64,000 nt of DNA. It comes from Brevundimonas terrae (GTDB lineage: Bacteria; Pseudomonadota; Alphaproteobacteria; Caulobacterales; Caulobacteraceae). Location of the stretch: the NCBI RefSeq assembly GCF_011761985.1, contig NZ_JAASQT010000002.1, positions 496,001 through 560,000 of the forward strand, given 5' to 3'. Below, in pieces: positions 1-10,484 of the stretch. The position numbers were made by a program, and so were the translations under genes. Each line of letters begins with the position of its first letter. Within the stretch, counting starts at the first letter, position 1. The notes under the pieces are model-generated. The model was not told the origin of the DNA, ran no database searches, and saw only the letters and a list, made by a program, of their open reading frames with translations.

Positions 1-324
1 CTTGCGGTGGCATGAGGCGATGTGGCCTTCGCTGAAGCGTTCCGATCTCACAATATAGGTGGCGTAGCCGAGCAGGGTGGCCTGATCGGCGGTAGCGATG
101 GTTTCAAGCGAAGGGTTCGGCACAGGTTCGCCCTTCAGCATCCGGTCATAAACATCCGACGGCCCGCCAAGGCCGATGGCCCCCAGCGCTCGCTCCCACG
201 CATGGAAGACGGGCGCGTATTTGGCGTATGTGAAGCCGGTGCCGGTCTTGTCCCAAACCACAAACTGGTCGTCAGGAATGACATCCAGCTCGTTGGCCAG
301 TTGTTCGAGGTCGGCAGACATCAT
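1..324 (-). CDS. DUF6508-like small protein, 3' end outside the window
   Basis: The minus strand reads open from an ATG at 324 to the window edge (108 codons, no stop). The protein begins [20 protein letters not shown] and ends in a segment like [19 protein letters not shown]. The ERFxEGH motif near the end resembles the DUF6508 family, whose function is unknown; I recall this pattern from memory and could not search it. The start codon overlaps the stop of the metH fragment as ATGA, so it is probably translationally coupled to the methionine operon. Its role there is not evident. The rest of methionine synthase may follow outside the window. Confidence 0.6.
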   Translation of the reverse strand, partial: MMSADLEQLANELDVIPDDQFVVWDKTGTGFTYAKYAPVFHAWERALGAIGLGGPSDVYDRMLKGEPVPNPSLETIATADQATLLGYATYIVRSERFSEGHIASCHRK

Positions 325-1391
325 GCGACCAGTTCGAACGGTTCCAGACCCGACAGACGCAAGGCCTTGGGGCGTTCGGGGATGGCGCGCGGTGTAACGC
401 CTGCGACTTCATCGGCGATGTGCTTGATGTGGTCCGGTGTGGTGCCACAGCAGCCGCCGACGATGTTAACGAGGCCCGACTTGGCCCATTCTTCGATGAA
501 GTGGCCCGTTTCGTGGGGCTGTTCGTCGTACTGGCCCATGGCATTGGGCAGGCCGGCATTGGGATAGGCCGAAACGAGTGTGTCGGCCACGCGGCTAAGC
601 TCGGCAATGTGCGGACGCATCAGCTCTGCACCCAAGGCACAGTTGAAACCGACAGCGAACGGCTTGGCGTGACGGATAGAATTCCAGAACGCCTCGGCCG
701 TTTGGCCGCTGAGGGTGCGGCCCGAACGGTCGGTAATGGTGCCGGAAATCCAGATGGGCAGGGGCTCGTAGCCCTCGTCCTCGAGGTCTTTTACAGCCTT
801 GATGGCCGCCTTGCAGTTCAGGGTGTCGAAGACGGTTTCGATCAGGAACAGGTCCACGCCGCCATCATGCAGGGCCTTGGCTTGCTGCTTATAGGCTTCG
901 TAAACCTCGTCGTATGAAACGGCGCGGAAACCGGGGTCGTTGACGTCGGGGCTGAGCGACAAGGTGCGGTTGGTCGGGCCGATGGCACCGGCGACAAAGC
1001 GCGGCTTGTGCGGTTCTTTTTCGGTCCAACGGTCGGCAACCTCGCGACCGATGCGGGCACCCTCAAAGTTGAGGTCATAGACCGCATCTTCCAGACCGTA
1101 ATCGCCCTGGGCGATGGTGGTGGCCGAGAAGGTGTTGGTTTCCGAGATGTCCGCGCCGACCGAATAATAGGCATCGTGCAGACTAGCCACGATGTCGGGG
1201 CGGGTCAGGATCAGAAGGTCGTTATTACCCTTTTGCGGGTGGTTGTGATTGGCAAAGCGTTCACCACGGAAGTCCTCTTCCGTCAGGTTCTCGCGCTGGA
1301 TCATCACGCCCCAGCTACCATCCAGAACCAGAATGCGTTCCTTGGCGGCCTTGTGCAGGGCCGCGATACGCTCCGAGCGGGTGAGGGCCAT
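321..1391 (-). CDS. metH: Methionine synthase, homocysteine-binding (N-terminal) part of a split MetH
   Basis: This 356-residue protein is the homocysteine S-methyltransferase domain of cobalamin-dependent methionine synthase. It binds zinc and homocysteine and takes the methyl group from methylcobalamin. The three zinc ligands are present: Cys251 in GFNCALG and Cys314-Cys315 in [10 protein letters not shown]. Full MetH is about 1,200 residues; this one stops cleanly after the first domain at a normal stop codon. Caulobacter and relatives carry MetH as two genes, so this is a natural split and not a frameshift. The folate, cobalamin and activation domains must be encoded elsewhere, probably beyond the left edge. 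It lies 1 bp after metF and overlaps the next small gene by 4 bp. Confidence 0.93.
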   Translation of the reverse strand: MALTRSERIAALHKAAKERILVLDGSWGVMIQRENLTEEDFRGERFANHNHPQKGNNDLLILTRPDIVASLHDAYYSVGADISETNTFSATTIAQGDYGLEDAVYDLNFEGARIGREVADRWTEKEPHKPRFVAGAIGPTNRTLSLSPDVNDPGFRAVSYDEVYEAYKQQAKALHDGGVDLFLIETVFDTLNCKAAIKAVKDLEDEGYEPLPIWISGTITDRSGRTLSGQTAEAFWNSIRHAKPFAVGFNCALGAELMRPHIAELSRVADTLVSAYPNAGLPNAMGQYDEQPHETGHFIEEWAKSGLVNIVGGCCGTTPDHIKHIADEVAGVTPRAIPERPKALRLSGLEPFELVA

Positions 1392-1392
1392 A

Positions 1393-2337
1393 TTACGCTA
1401 CCTTATGTTCGCGAACGCCCAGAACGCGGCAGATGGCATAGACCAGATCGGCGCGGTTCAGGGTGTAGAAGTGGAAGTCTTCAAAGCCTTCTTCCTGAAG
1501 GCGGGCGCAGGTTTCCGCTGCCACCGAGGCGGCCAGAAGCTTGCGCGTTTCGTGGTCATCATCCAGCCCGTCGAAATGCGCGGCGAGCCAGTCGGGCAGG
1601 GCTGTGCCACAAGCCGAGGTCATGCGTTGCAGACCGGCAAAGTTCGACACGGGCATGATGCCGGGGATCAATTTCAGGGTGATGCTAGCGGCGCGAACCT
1701 GATCGCGGAACCGCAGGAAGGCATCCATATCGAAGAAGAACTGGGTCACGGCGCGGGTGGCACCGGCATCCTGCTTGGCCTTTAGAACATCCAGATCGTG
1801 CTGGATGGACGGGCTTTCGGGGTGTTTTTCAGGATAGGCACCGACCGTGATGTCAAACCCACCGGCGCTCTGGATGGCGCGGGCCAGTTCCGTGGCATTG
1901 GCATAGCCATCGGTACGGGGCGTGTAGGCACCGCCGATGCCCGAGGTGCCTGGCGGATCACCGCGCAGGGCGACGATGTGATCAACGCCGATGGACTTAT
2001 AGCCCTCGATCACCTCGTCCACTTCGGCGCGGCTGGCCTCGACACAGGTCAGGTGGGCGGCGGGACGAAGCGAGGTTTCGGTGATGATACGGTGAACCGT
2101 GCGGTGCGTACGTTCGCGCGTCGAGCCACCGGCACCATAGGTCACGGAAACAAAAGCCGGATTTAGTGGCTCAAGGCGACGGATGGCCTTCCAAAGATTG
2201 GCTTCGGCCTCGTCGGTCTTGGGCGGGAAGAACTCGAACGAGACATTGACCGGTTTTTTACTGTTACCGGCGCGGGCAACGGGGCCCAGAGGCGACAGCA
2301 AAAGGGCGCGAGCTTCGGCGAGAGAAGAGGGAGCCAT
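1393..2337 (-). CDS. metF: 5,10-methylenetetrahydrofolate reductase
   Basis: The 314-residue product fits the MetF family (about 300 residues). It is a flavoprotein that reduces methylene-THF to methyl-THF, the methyl donor for methionine synthase. Visible family motifs are the N-terminal [27 protein letters not shown], the YPEKHPESP segment and TQFFFD. Its ATG overlaps the final base of the upstream ArsR-methyltransferase gene, and metH begins 1 bp downstream, so the three genes form one tightly packed minus-strand operon. Control is probably through the palindrome at 3303-3326. Confidence 0.96.
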   Translation of the reverse strand: MAPSSLAEARALLLSPLGPVARAGNSKKPVNVSFEFFPPKTDEAEANLWKAIRRLEPLNPAFVSVTYGAGGSTRERTHRTVHRIITETSLRPAAHLTCVEASRAEVDEVIEGYKSIGVDHIVALRGDPPGTSGIGGAYTPRTDGYANATELARAIQSAGGFDITVGAYPEKHPESPSIQHDLDVLKAKQDAGATRAVTQFFFDMDAFLRFRDQVRAASITLKLIPGIMPVSNFAGLQRMTSACGTALPDWLAAHFDGLDDDHETRKLLAASVAAETCARLQEEGFEDFHFYTLNRADLVYAICRVLGVREHKVA

Positions 2338-3299
2338 CAGGCAATCTTTCGGACGTGTTCAGCCGCACGGATGCCCGTCCAGATATGGACAGTCAGGCCT
2401 TCGCGGTCAGGAGGAAGGATGATGGGGTCTGCGGCTTGCAGGCCGCTTTGTTCAAGCCAGTCAGCGATTTCCTCATCGGCAAATCCCAGACGGCGGTGTT
2501 GGTGTTCTTCGCGCAGTTGTTCGAAATTATGCGGCGCAAAATCAACGATCAGCAGACGACCGCCGGGGGCCACCAGACGGGCGGCCTCGGATACGGCGGC
2601 CACCGGATCGTTCAGATAGTGCAGAACCTGATGCACGATCACCAGATCGGCGCTTTCGGCAGGCAGGCGCGTGGAAAAAATGTCGCCGTGACGCAGTTCG
2701 ACCTTGTCCAGACCCGCCTTGGTGACATTGGCGCGGGCGATGTTCAGCATGTTCTGGCTGAGGTCCAGACCGACCGACATCTTGGCCTTTTTGCCCAGCA
2801 GGGTCAGCATCCGGCCCGAGCCGGTGCCAAGGTCTACAACGCGGTCAAACGGGCCCGGGCCAGCGGCCTGTTCGACGGCTTTTTCGACGTCGGTTTCGCA
2901 GACATAGAGCGATCGCATCTGGTCCCACTGGGGCGCGACCTGCTCGAAATAGCGGGCGGCATCGGCGGCACGCTCGCTGCGGACTTCTTCGAGGCGGCGA
3001 TGGTCGGCCTCGCCTTCGTCGTCGGCCAGAATATCCAGAACCGTATCGGTCAGGCGGCGGGCCTGTGCATCGTGCGACAGGCGGTAATAGACCCGCGCCC
3101 CGTCCGGAAAACGCTCGATCAGACCGGCATCGGCCATCAGCTTCAGATGGCGCGAGACACGCGGCTGGCTCTGGTCCAATACGCGCGACAACTCCATGAC
3201 CGACAGCTCTTCGGCGGCCAGCAGGGAAAGGATGCGCAAGCGCGTGGGTTCACCCGTGGCACGGAGAATCTCTACAGTCTGGTCAGCACTAAGGTTCAT
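2337..3299 (-). CDS. ArsR-family regulator fused to a SAM-dependent methyltransferase (SahR-like)
   Basis: Residues 1 to about 90 are an ArsR-type winged helix (EPTRLRILSLLAAEELSVME, then SQPRVSRHLKLMADAGLI). After a linker, residues from about 145 form a class I methyltransferase with the SAM-binding motif VVDLGTGSGRML and a VIVHQVLHYL segment. ArsR regulators that respond to S-adenosylhomocysteine (SahR) control methionine genes in many proteobacteria, and fusions with this domain order are common in alphaproteobacteria. Position at the head of metF-metH supports that role; ligand and catalytic activity are inferred. Only about 4 bp separates the ATG from a perfect palindrome, and GAGG lies too close to be a normal ribosome site, so the mRNA may be leaderless. 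Confidence 0.85.
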   Translation of the reverse strand: MNLSADQTVEILRATGEPTRLRILSLLAAEELSVMELSRVLDQSQPRVSRHLKLMADAGLIERFPDGARVYYRLSHDAQARRLTDTVLDILADDEGEADHRRLEEVRSERAADAARYFEQVAPQWDQMRSLYVCETDVEKAVEQAAGPGPFDRVVDLGTGSGRMLTLLGKKAKMSVGLDLSQNMLNIARANVTKAGLDKVELRHGDIFSTRLPAESADLVIVHQVLHYLNDPVAAVSEAARLVAPGGRLLIVDFAPHNFEQLREEHQHRRLGFADEEIADWLEQSGLQAADPIILPPDREGLTVHIWTGIRAAEHVRKIA

Positions 3300-3302
3300 G
3301 CC

Positions 3303-3326
3303 TCATATAAAGATATCTTTATATGA
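3303..3326. promoter_or_regulatory. Perfect 24-bp palindrome, probable ArsR/SahR operator
   Basis: The 24 bases are an uninterrupted perfect inverted repeat with central core ATAAAGATATCTTTAT. The right-hand end lies against the start region of the ArsR-methyltransferase gene (ATG at 3299-3297, minus strand). ArsR-family dimers bind such AT-rich palindromes, and the position would cover the -10 region of a leaderless promoter. Autoregulation and control of metF-metH are inferred. Confidence 0.75.
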
Positions 3327-3440
3327 TTATGCAAGCCAAAAGGTGCTGCTTGGCGCGTGTTTAACCGCAATCACAGCCAAAATGGCGCAATCTTTGTTCC
3401 GACCTACAAAGGCTTAGAGGGCTGAAAGGGCATATTCCGC

Positions 3441-4364
3441 CTAAACGGGCGTAATCAGGGCCTCGCCCGCAAAGTGCGCCGACAGATTTTGTAGCAACAG
3501 CATCAGCATGCCCTGCACGGCCTCGCTGGTCGCGCCGCCTGTATGCGGGGTGATGACCAGATTCGGTACGCCCGCCCATTGCTCGGCGGGAGTGGGTTCC
3601 ACCTCGAACACGTCCAGAGCGGCGGCCCCCAGTTGCCCGCTTTTCAGGGCTTCGATCAGGGCGGATTCATCAACCAGTTGACCGCGCGAGACATTGACCA
3701 GCAGGCCATGCGGGCCCAGCGCCTTGATGACATCAGCACCTACCAGATGCCGGTTGCTGTCATCGGCGCGACAGGCCACCACAAGGATGTCGCAGGTCGA
3801 GGCCAATTCCATCAGGCTTTCGGTACGCGGCCATTTCACGTCCTTGGAACGCGGCCCCCACCACGACACCTCCATACCAAAGGCTTCGGCACGGCGGGCC
3901 ACGGCCTGACCAATCGCACCCAATCCGACAATGCCCAGTTTCTGATGGCGCAAGGACGGTGTCAGCAGTCGCAGTTCCGGCGTCCATTCGCCTTTACGCA
4001 TCAACCGGTCACCACTGACGATATTGCGCCGAGAGCCGATAATCAGGCCCATGGCGTGATCGGCCACATCCTCGTGGTTCACATTGGGGGCATGGGTGAC
4101 AGGGATGTTGTTGGCGCGGCACCAGTCCAGATCAATGCCTTCAAACCCCGCCGTAAAACACGCGACCAGTGACAGGTTCGGCAGTTTTTCCAGCAGTTCA
4201 TGACCCAGTGGGTATTCACCGGCTGTAATGACAACGCGGATATCGGGGGCAGCCTCGGTCGGTGGACCTTCCCACAGCCGATAGACGTCATAGCTGCTTT
4301 CAAGGAAAGCGCTGAGCGGACCAAGGTGCCGCGGGGTGATGAGCAGGGCAGGTCTCTGGGTCAT
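3441..4364 (-). CDS. D-isomer-specific 2-hydroxyacid dehydrogenase
   Basis: A 307-residue NAD(P)-dependent dehydrogenase of the glyoxylate/hydroxypyruvate reductase type. The nucleotide-binding motif GIVGLGAIGQAVARRAEAFG lies mid-protein. The catalytic features of the family are all present: Arg in VNVSRGQLVDE, Glu in DVFEVEP and His in ITPHTGG. The substrate cannot be read from the sequence; glyoxylate or hydroxypyruvate are the usual ones for this subgroup. It stands alone, separated from ettA by a terminator and from the methionine operon by about 110 bp. Confidence 0.9.
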   Translation of the reverse strand: MTQRPALLITPRHLGPLSAFLESSYDVYRLWEGPPTEAAPDIRVVITAGEYPLGHELLEKLPNLSLVACFTAGFEGIDLDWCRANNIPVTHAPNVNHEDVADHAMGLIIGSRRNIVSGDRLMRKGEWTPELRLLTPSLRHQKLGIVGLGAIGQAVARRAEAFGMEVSWWGPRSKDVKWPRTESLMELASTCDILVVACRADDSNRHLVGADVIKALGPHGLLVNVSRGQLVDESALIEALKSGQLGAAALDVFEVEPTPAEQWAGVPNLVITPHTGGATSEAVQGMLMLLLQNLSAHFAGEALITPV

Positions 4365-4415
4365 AAGTCCAGATTACCCCTGTTATGCCAAATGACCAGT
4401 CGCCGTTTCCGGCAA

Positions 4416-4448
4416 AGAAAAACGGCCCCGCCATGAAAGACGGGGCCG
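4416..4448 (-). terminator. Rho-independent terminator after ettA
   Basis: On the minus strand an 8-bp stem CGGCCCCG/CGGGGCCG with a 10-base loop (4423-4448) is followed by TTTTTC at 4422-4417. It lies 25 bp beyond the ettA stop codon. Confidence 0.85.
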
Positions 4449-4473
4449 CTGATCTTTGGCATCAAAGCCGGTC

Positions 4474-6141
<1,668 letters not shown>

Positions 6142-6273
6142 ACTGGTGCGTCGCGCCCTTGATTCAGAAGAAGTGGGAGTGTTGGCAGGGGATGTAGCGA
6201 TTGGGAGGCCAAAGGGCAAATCACAGTGGCCCGATACGGCGATATATCCCCCATAGGTCGTAGGGTTTCGGGC

Positions 6274-7188
6274 TTAACGGGCCGATCCGGCGGGAAGGAT
6301 AGCCATGAGGGCGCGGGTAAAGCCGACAGGGGCTACTGTCAGGTGATCCTCGTTGTCGAGAACGGTCGATTGCACCTTTAGACTGTCGTAGTTCCGTGAG
6401 CGCAGGACCTGTTCCATGGCGTGCATGTCGCGCACCATGTCACCATCCGTCATGTGGCGGGGCGTTGGGCCGCGTGTTTCAAAGCCGCCCATATACATGA
6501 ACACATTGGCTGGCAGGTCGGTATGGGTGCGGGCATAGTCCGCCTCCATCGTCATGATATGGCGCTTGTCGTACCAGAAGGACGGACTGCCCAGCACATA
6601 GCCGCTGAACATGGCCGGATCGGTAAACATGATCTGTGCGCCCAGCAGCGCGCCATAGGAGTGGCCCAGCATGATCCGCTGTGACGGATCGGTGCGGAAC
6701 TTGGCGTCCACATAGGGCAGGGCCTGTTCCTTCAGATAGCTCTGATAGGCTGCGCCGCCTCCATGCACGTCATTGCTCGAATTGCGTGGACCGTTGGGCG
6801 TGGGGGTATAGTCGCGTCGACGGCTGGCGGCACCCTTGTCATCCTTGCCATAGGACAGGCCGATCAGGATGAACTCCTCGATGACCGGACCGTCCAGATT
6901 TACGCGCCGCGCAATCTGGCGAATGATGGGGAAGGCATAGTCCGCATCGGTGACATACAGCACCGGATAGCGGCGGTTCGGCTGGCTGTCATAGCTGGCG
7001 GGCAGGCTGACAAAGATGTCGTATTCGCGGTTTGAAACCGGATCGGGTACAGACCAGACCTGCGTTCCTGCCAGCACATAGGGCGCGCCGTCAGTTGTAC
7101 TGCTGCTGGGGGTTTGGGCATCGGCGGCCCGATTGCAACCGGCGGCCGATATCGCAAGCGCCATCAGCGCTATGACCTGAAATTTCAT
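6274..7188 (-). CDS. Secreted esterase-like alpha/beta hydrolase (putative lipoprotein)
   Basis: The 304-residue product starts MKFQVIALMALAISAAGCNR. The short hydrophobic stretch ending in AAGC could be a lipobox, though the -3 residue (Ala) is weak, so it may instead be a normally cleaved periplasmic protein. The body matches the putative esterase family that includes ferri-enterochelin esterases: YPVLYVTDADY, then the nucleophile elbow GHSYGALLG, and a late His in NEDHLTV. Substrate unknown. There is no siderophore gene nearby to support an enterochelin role. Confidence 0.82.
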   Translation of the reverse strand: MKFQVIALMALAISAAGCNRAADAQTPSSSTTDGAPYVLAGTQVWSVPDPVSNREYDIFVSLPASYDSQPNRRYPVLYVTDADYAFPIIRQIARRVNLDGPVIEEFILIGLSYGKDDKGAASRRRDYTPTPNGPRNSSNDVHGGGAAYQSYLKEQALPYVDAKFRTDPSQRIMLGHSYGALLGAQIMFTDPAMFSGYVLGSPSFWYDKRHIMTMEADYARTHTDLPANVFMYMGGFETRGPTPRHMTDGDMVRDMHAMEQVLRSRNYDSLKVQSTVLDNEDHLTVAPVGFTRALMAILPAGSAR

Positions 7189-7262
7189 GAACTCCCCCGT
7201 TCAACCGTTTCCCGTAATGCAGGTTTGCGGAGGAATGGGGCGCACGAATGGCGAAGCTGTAT

Positions 7263-7886
7263 TTAGCTGTAGTTGAAGCTGATCGAGATGCGCTGCTCGG
7301 TGGCGCGGTTGGCGGGCACTTCGTGGCGCAGCCAGCTTTCCCACATCAGGATCGTTCCGGCCTGTGGTTTCAGATAGACGAACGGGCGCTCGGCCTCGGT
7401 GGCATTATCGGTCACGCCGGGGCGGTTCATCATCATCACCAGACGCGGGTCTTCCATCTTGAGCGATGAAGCGCCGTCGGGGATGTGGATGTAGATGGTG
7501 CCTGAAATGATCGAATGCGGGTGGATATGGCCTGTGTGACCACCGCCGGGCATCAGGATATTGACCCACAGATTGTCCAGCTTGGGTTTGCGGGCCAGAT
7601 CGAAGTTCAGCGCCTTGGCATAGATATTCGCGTGCTTGTCGAGGATACGCTTCAGCTCGGAAAACTCTGGGAAGCGGACAGGCAGATCATTGATCGAGCC
7701 ATACGATGTATAGCCCGGATAATGGTTGTCCGCGCACCACTTGATACCCGCCTCGTCTTCCTCGCCCATGACCAGACACAGATCCAAAATCTCCTCGTGA
7801 AGCTCGGCCCAGCCTTTGTCGGCGGCCACGGAGGTTTCGTAGATCTGGGTCGGGAAGAGGGTGCGTAGAGACATGGGCGTTTCCAT
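7263..7886 (-). CDS. Putative 2OG-Fe(II) oxygenase (TIGR02466-type)
   Basis: A 207-residue protein with the hallmarks of a small family of predicted 2-oxoglutarate/Fe(II) oxygenases: LFPTQIYETSV at the start, GHTGHIHPHSIISGTIYIHI in the middle and WLRHEVPANRATEQRISISF at the end, where His and Arg would bind iron and 2-oxoglutarate. Substrate is unknown. A start five codons in (MSLRTLF) is equally possible. It lies between two hydrolase genes with gaps of 33 to 74 bp and could be co-transcribed with them. Confidence 0.8.
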   Translation of the reverse strand: METPMSLRTLFPTQIYETSVAADKGWAELHEEILDLCLVMGEEDEAGIKWCADNHYPGYTSYGSINDLPVRFPEFSELKRILDKHANIYAKALNFDLARKPKLDNLWVNILMPGGGHTGHIHPHSIISGTIYIHIPDGASSLKMEDPRLVMMMNRPGVTDNATEAERPFVYLKPQAGTILMWESWLRHEVPANRATEQRISISFNYS

Positions 7887-7919
7887 ACGCTTGAGGATCA
7901 GTGCGGGCTAGGGGCCGTT

Positions 7920-9563
7920 TTAAAGGTCCTGCGCTTTCATAGCTTCGCGAAGACTCTCGCGTTCTTCAGGCGGGCGTTCGGTTTTCAAGATGGCGTTCCA
8001 GCCTTCCATATAGTCGCCGCCGTCATAGACATGGCCGTGACCACGCGGTGTGGAGGTGGCGGTGAGCAGATCAAAGCCGACCTGCAGGAAGGTCACAACA
8101 GGGAACCAGCGCAGCTTGGGGCTGACATCTGGACCATGGGGTTGGTCCAGCCATTGCGGACGCTGCCAGATCAGCGACGGGGAAAAGAACACGATCCCGT
8201 CGGATGCATATTGCAGATAAAGGATACGGGTATCGGCCCATACCGTGCCGTGGTCTGGAACGCCCTTCTGGCTCATAAAGCGCACGACCTTGCCATCACG
8301 GAATGTGGGGAGCCATGCGGGTGATCCGGCATCGCGGTCATGGGTGATCTGGTTCCATGAGCGGCTGGTAAAGGGCGGTCCGGCCATGAACACGCCATTG
8401 GGCGGGGCATCGACGATGTCGTAATAATCATAGGACAGGTCGGTATTCATGGCACCGAGGCTGAGCCCGAACAGATAAAGCTGCGGGCGGCTGTCGGCAG
8501 GTAGAGCTGCCCAATAGTCGTGGAAGGCCAGAAACACGGCCCGTGCGCTTTCCGATCCATATTCCGGCACGGCCAGCAGCGACAGCCAGCTCGGCAGATA
8601 GGAATATTGCACCCCGATGGTGGCGACATCGCCGTCCAGCAGGGTTTCCAGCGGGAAATGCGCCGACGGGTCCATCCAGCCTGTGCCGGTCGGGGTGGCG
8701 AGAACCAGCACCTTGCGCTCGAACGCGCCAATGCGGATGGCTTCATCAAGGGCCAGTTGTGCGCGGGTGTCGGCATCCTCGGCCGAGCCCATGCCGACAT
8801 AGACACGAAGCGGTTCAAGGGCAGGGCGGCTGGTGATGGCGCTGATCTGTTCTGCGTCGGGCGTGGCCAGAATGAATTTGCGTCCCTCGGCCCCTAGAGT
8901 GTTCCAGTCCAGCAGCGATGCCGAACTGCCGGTCTTCAAGGGATCGGCAGGGGCGATGGTATCATCGGATATGGTCGCATCCACACGGGCATAGGTTTTG
9001 TCGAACAGCTTGAACCCCTGTCCGAGAATGACCTCGCTACCGATGAAGTTGAACAGGGCGAGCGCGGCCAGAACACCGGCAAGGATGGCGATTTTCTGGG
9101 GTAAATGGCCTGAAAGACGTGACGACACTGTACGGGCGGCACGGCGGAAAAGACGTCCGATCGCCAGCAAGATGGCGGCCACCACAAGGGCCACACCGGA
9201 AATCGTAAAGGGACGCACGCTTTCGACAGGCGGCAAGTTCATGGCGCGATGCACGTCGTTCTGCCATCCCGCCGCAAGGATCAGGGCGGCAAGGATCAGG
9301 ATGGCTCCGATGGCCAGAGCGCCGAAATAGATGCGTCTGTGAATGTCTGTGCGTGTAACGGGCAGTTCCAGCCATTTCCATAGCGAGGCGATCAGGACGC
9401 CGATGCCGTAACCTGCTGCAAAACAGCAGCCTGCCAATACGCCCTGTAACAGACCGCTGCGCGGCACCAGACTGGGGCTGAGCGCCGTAAAGAAACAGAT
9501 CGCCCCGAGCAGGATGCCCAGCGAGGACACCACGCCGAACGGTCTTAATATTTTGCGCCACAT
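7920..9563 (-). CDS. Membrane alpha/beta hydrolase (Abhydrolase_9 family)
   Basis: The chosen ATG at 9563 gives MWRKILRPFGVVSSLGILLG and 547 residues; the open frame continues 125 codons upstream into the neighbouring methyltransferase gene and has no family character there. The N-terminal third has about five hydrophobic segments (for example LLQGVLAGCCFAAGYGIGVL). The C-terminal half begins near VYVGMGSAEDADTRAQLAL and contains the nucleophile motif GLSLGA. This two-part layout matches Abhydrolase_9_N plus Abhydrolase_9, a family of membrane hydrolases of unknown substrate. Confidence 0.88.
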   Translation of the reverse strand: MWRKILRPFGVVSSLGILLGAICFFTALSPSLVPRSGLLQGVLAGCCFAAGYGIGVLIASLWKWLELPVTRTDIHRRIYFGALAIGAILILAALILAAGWQNDVHRAMNLPPVESVRPFTISGVALVVAAILLAIGRLFRRAARTVSSRLSGHLPQKIAILAGVLAALALFNFIGSEVILGQGFKLFDKTYARVDATISDDTIAPADPLKTGSSASLLDWNTLGAEGRKFILATPDAEQISAITSRPALEPLRVYVGMGSAEDADTRAQLALDEAIRIGAFERKVLVLATPTGTGWMDPSAHFPLETLLDGDVATIGVQYSYLPSWLSLLAVPEYGSESARAVFLAFHDYWAALPADSRPQLYLFGLSLGAMNTDLSYDYYDIVDAPPNGVFMAGPPFTSRSWNQITHDRDAGSPAWLPTFRDGKVVRFMSQKGVPDHGTVWADTRILYLQYASDGIVFFSPSLIWQRPQWLDQPHGPDVSPKLRWFPVVTFLQVGFDLLTATSTPRGHGHVYDGGDYMEGWNAILKTERPPEERESLREAMKAQDL

Positions 9564-9610
9564 GGCAGGCTCCTGTTCGTGCGAAGTTAAGGCCTGACGT
9601 CTGGAAATGT

Positions 9611-10384
9611 TCACTCGAAATACAGATTGGATTCGCCGCGCAGAATGGCTTCGGCCTGCGGGGTGTGTTTGGGGCCTGTGCGGTTGTGCAAGATCAGCGG
9701 CGGCAAGAGGCGCAGCGGAGCCTTGCCGGTCTTGATGGCCTGAACCAGCACGCGCTTGGCCGGTTCGTCGGCAAAGGAATGGATAGGGCGGATGGCGAAC
9801 GATCCGGCCTTGGGAGCCATCAGCCCCAGAATATCGGCCAGTCGGTCGGCGCGGTGGATCATCACCATGCGGCCACCCTCGCGCACCGACTTGTTGAGGA
9901 ACTGTACCCATGCCTTCAGGCCGTGATCGGCCATCCACGCGCCGCGCTTTTCCTCCATCGGGGCGCGCATGGCACCCGGATCATCGAAATAGGGAGGGTT
10001 GGATATGGCCCAGTCATGCAGGGGCAGTTTCAGCGACTTGAAGCCTTCGCCGATATCGCCATTGATAATGGTGGCGCGATCGCCTGCGCCATTGATCATG
10101 ACATTGTGCTTGGCCAACTCATAGGCGAACGGGTCGCGCTCGACGCCTGTCAGCACCAGTGACGGATGACGGGCCGCCAATTGCAGCAGCACGGCCCCCG
10201 CGCCACAGCCCGCTTCAATCAGGCTTTCACCGTTACGCGGCTGGACACAGGCGGCCAAAAGGGCGGCGTCCATACCCGCGCGATAACCGCGTGCAGGTTG
10301 GCGCAAAGGCACACGTCCGCCCAAAACGTGCGTTTCAGTGGAGGCAAGGGTAGTTTCTGGCATTGGTTCGGCTTGACCCGTCAT
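9611..10384 (-). CDS. tRNA1(Val) A37 N6-methyltransferase-like protein
   Basis: Start at 10384 gives MTGQAEPMPETTLASTETHV and 257 residues; a second ATG at 10363 is possible. The protein has VPLRQPARGYRAGMDAALL, SAM-binding LIEAGCGAGAVLLQLA and the N6-adenine methyltransferase motif SNPPYF. These features match TrmN6/YfiC-type enzymes, which methylate A37 of a valine tRNA; the exact target in this lineage is inferred. It is divergent from the polyprenyl synthase gene, with about 100 bp shared between the two start codons. Confidence 0.85.
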   Translation of the reverse strand: MTGQAEPMPETTLASTETHVLGGRVPLRQPARGYRAGMDAALLAACVQPRNGESLIEAGCGAGAVLLQLAARHPSLVLTGVERDPFAYELAKHNVMINGAGDRATIINGDIGEGFKSLKLPLHDWAISNPPYFDDPGAMRAPMEEKRGAWMADHGLKAWVQFLNKSVREGGRMVMIHRADRLADILGLMAPKAGSFAIRPIHSFADEPAKRVLVQAIKTGKAPLRLLPPLILHNRTGPKHTPQAEAILRGESNLYFE

Positions 10385-10484
10385 GGTGCCGCTACCATTG
10401 TGCGCGCCATCGCTTCGGGGCAAGTCGAGGCGTGTGGATTTTAGGCAATTCCCCCATTTGCCTCTGACTTCGAAAGAGATTTTC

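Noticed and set aside
9564..9938. N-terminal extension of the Abhydrolase_9 protein
   Set aside because: It lies inside the methyltransferase gene in another frame, is Arg/Gly-rich, and the membrane domain starts at 9563.
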